Made by a program: the position numbers and the translations under genes
Shown here: piece by piece, positions 62,858-64,000 of the stretch
Position numbering within the stretch: position 1 is the first letter of the stretch
How the letters are laid out: every line of letters starts with the position of its first letter
DNA from: Betaproteobacteria bacterium
Lineage (GTDB): Bacteria; Pseudomonadota; Gammaproteobacteria; Burkholderiales; Casimicrobiaceae
DNA length: 64,000 bases
Direction: 5' to 3'
Assembly (NCBI GenBank): GCA_013298145.1
Contig: JAAFJO010000006.1
Coordinates: forward strand, 1-64,000
Notes under the pieces: generated by a model
The model's input: the letters and a program-made list of their open reading frames with translations, nothing else
What the model was told of the DNA's origin: nothing
Database searches by the model: none

Positions 62858-64000
62858 CTATTCGCCAATAACCATGCCCTCACGCCGCAGGTCAGCCCCG
62901 CCACGCCACCCGATCGCTTTACCTTTGGTATCAAACGTGCGTTGGAGCGCCTGCAGCCCACTCGTGAAGTCGGCAATAGACACCGTATGACCGCGCGCCT
63001 CTAAGGGCGCTTTTAACGCCTCAAGCGCAGTACCCTTTTCGAGCTCGGTCGGCCCATTGCGTGACCCGAAATTCGGCAAATTGATTGCCGCCTGTGGATC
63101 AAGTTTCCAGTCGATCATGCCGACAAGCGTCTTCAGTACGTAGTTTGCAATGGCGCTGCCGCCGGGTGAGCCTGTGATGATTTCGGGATTGCCTTTCGCG
63201 TCATAGACGATCGTGGGGGCCATCGTCGAGCGCGGGCGTTTCCCAGCCTGTACGCGATTCGCGACCGGTTTACCGTTCTCTTCAAAGCGCATCGAAAAAT
63301 CAGTGAGCTCGTTGTTCAGTAGAAAGCCGCGCACCATTTTTCTTGCGCCGAAGATGTCTTCGATGGTCGTCGTCATCGACACTGCGTTTCCGAATTTGTC
63401 CACAATCGAAATGTGCGACGTGCCGGTAAGGAACGCATTTGCATCTGGCGCCTGCGCGACTTTCACGCCGGGCGGCGTGCCCGGTTCGGCGCGCTTCATG
63501 CTCTTGGTCATATCGATCAATGCACCGCGCGATTTCATGTATCCCGGATCAAGCAAGCCTTTCGGTACATCGATGAAATCCGGATCGGCAAGGTATTGCG
63601 CACGATCCGCATACGCGAGCCGACCTGCTTCCGCAAAGACATGGACGGAATCGGTGGAGTTTGCGCCCCATTGCGAGAGCGGGAAGCGTTCTACTGCGGC
63701 AAGCATTTGTGCAATCGCAACGCCACCCGATGAGGGCGCAGGCATGCTGCACAACTTTTTCGAACGATAACTAAAACAGATAGGGTCGCGCTCGATCACC
63801 TGATAGTTTGCGAGATCCGTTTGCGTGAGATCCCCGCGCTTCGCAACGTCTGCATAGTCACGTACCGCGTTCACCATCGCATCGGCGAGCTCTCCCTCGT
63901 AGAAAGCTTTTGCGCCATTCGCAGCGATCGCTCGAAGCGTTTTCGCGTAGGCAGGATTTTTAAGCGCATAGCCGACCGGCCAGGCCTCGCCCTTTTCGTT
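62858..64000 (-). CDS. ggt: Gamma-glutamyltransferase, partial (runs off the right edge)
   Basis: This enzyme cleaves the gamma-glutamyl bond of glutathione and transfers glutamyl groups in the periplasm. The frame is open to the window edge at 64000, so the N-terminal part is outside the window. The visible 380 residues include APSSGGVAIAQMLAAVERFP, the autoprocessing site TGTSHISIVDKFGNAVSMTT (catalytic Thr) and GSPGGSAIANYVLKTLVGMI. Together these cover the end of the large subunit and the small subunit. The stop is TAA at 62858. Confidence 0.93.
   Translation of the reverse strand, partial: NEKGEAWPVGYALKNPAYAKTLRAIAANGAKAFYEGELADAMVNAVRDYADVAKRGDLTQTDLANYQVIERDPICFSYRSKKLCSMPAPSSGGVAIAQMLAAVERFPLSQWGANSTDSVHVFAEAGRLAYADRAQYLADPDFIDVPKGLLDPGYMKSRGALIDMTKSMKRAEPGTPPGVKVAQAPDANAFLTGTSHISIVDKFGNAVSMTTTIEDIFGARKMVRGFLLNNELTDFSMRFEENGKPVANRVQAGKRPRSTMAPTIVYDAKGNPEIITGSPGGSAIANYVLKTLVGMIDWKLDPQAAINLPNFGSRNGPTELEKGTALEALKAPLEARGHTVSIADFTSGLQALQRTFDTKGKAIGWRGGADLRREGMVIGE

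Noticed and set aside
62443..62871. Open frame of 142 codons on the + strand between maeB and ggt
   Set aside because: It is rich in Arg and Ser with no domain, overlaps the ggt 3' end antisense and has no ribosome site.

Overview
The window looks like chromosomal DNA of a beta-proteobacterium, most likely Burkholderiales or a close relative. The basis is gene content rather than any single marker: class I PHA genes (phaC, phaB), a cysteine-type formate dehydrogenase locus with DUF3305 and DUF3306 genes, a type 2 ferredoxin-NADP reductase, TRAP transporters, and aromatic catabolism through homogentisate and through a CoA-dependent anthranilate route. GC content looks moderately high by eye. 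I see no prophage, insertion sequence, CRISPR array or rRNA.

Layout. 0.2-2.4 kb: acyl-CoA ligase (fadD type) and a tRNA-Ser(CGA). 2.4-12.4 kb: a leftward formate dehydrogenase locus: DUF3305, DUF3306, a multi-cluster ferredoxin protein, a TorD-like chaperone, a small Tat-signal protein, FdhA, FdhB, a small lipoprotein, the cytochrome b subunit and a small exported protein. The molybdenum cofactor gene moaA diverges from it. 13.7-25.4 kb: housekeeping and mixed genes (SGNH lipoprotein, psd, a flavin monooxygenase divergent from a MarR regulator, YggU family, recQ, a ferredoxin reductase, cysE, a NERD protein, an IclR regulator). 25.5-34.1 kb: aromatic catabolism (metallo-hydrolase, FAD hydroxylase, DUF2783, hmgA, fahA, quinone oxidoreductase, alpha/beta hydrolase, an enamine deaminase of the 2-aminomuconate deaminase type). 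34.2-35.8 kb: three unknown small proteins. 35.9-43.3 kb: a leftward set fitting aerobic anthranilate degradation through 2-aminobenzoyl-CoA (fused monooxygenase/reductase, MarR, enoyl-CoA hydratase, acyl-CoA dehydrogenase, CoA ligase, RidA). 43.4-46.5 kb: a YegP-type protein, phaB and phaC. 47-50 kb: a large exported beta-strand-repeat protein enclosed by repeats, then a ZIP metal transporter. 51.4-55.6 kb: a TRAP transporter whose large permease has an unusual KEPP-repeat insert. 55.7-64 kb: an EAL phosphodiesterase, a methyltransferase, an exported seven-repeat protein with paired cysteines, maeB, and a ggt that runs off the right edge.

Functional links. Formate dehydrogenase, its chaperone and moaA form a molybdoenzyme module delivering electrons from formate to the quinone pool. 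The aromatic clusters feed fumarate, acetoacetate and acyl-CoA units to central metabolism. The PHA genes store acetyl-CoA as polymer, and MaeB links malate to pyruvate and NADPH.

The most distinctive features not explained by ordinary genes are: (1) a dense set of at least five families of palindromic REP/BIME-like elements confined to about 26.5-50.1 kb, two of which supply the stop codon of a neighbouring gene; (2) two unrelated exported proteins that share a C-terminal dockerin-like calcium-binding module; (3) the KEPP insert in the TRAP permease; (4) a membrane-protein gene with an in-frame TGA; (5) two strong palindromic operators in divergent promoter regions; and (6) a single sequence resembling a type I-E CRISPR repeat embedded in a REP-like element. 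All calls come from reading the sequence and translations; no database search was possible.
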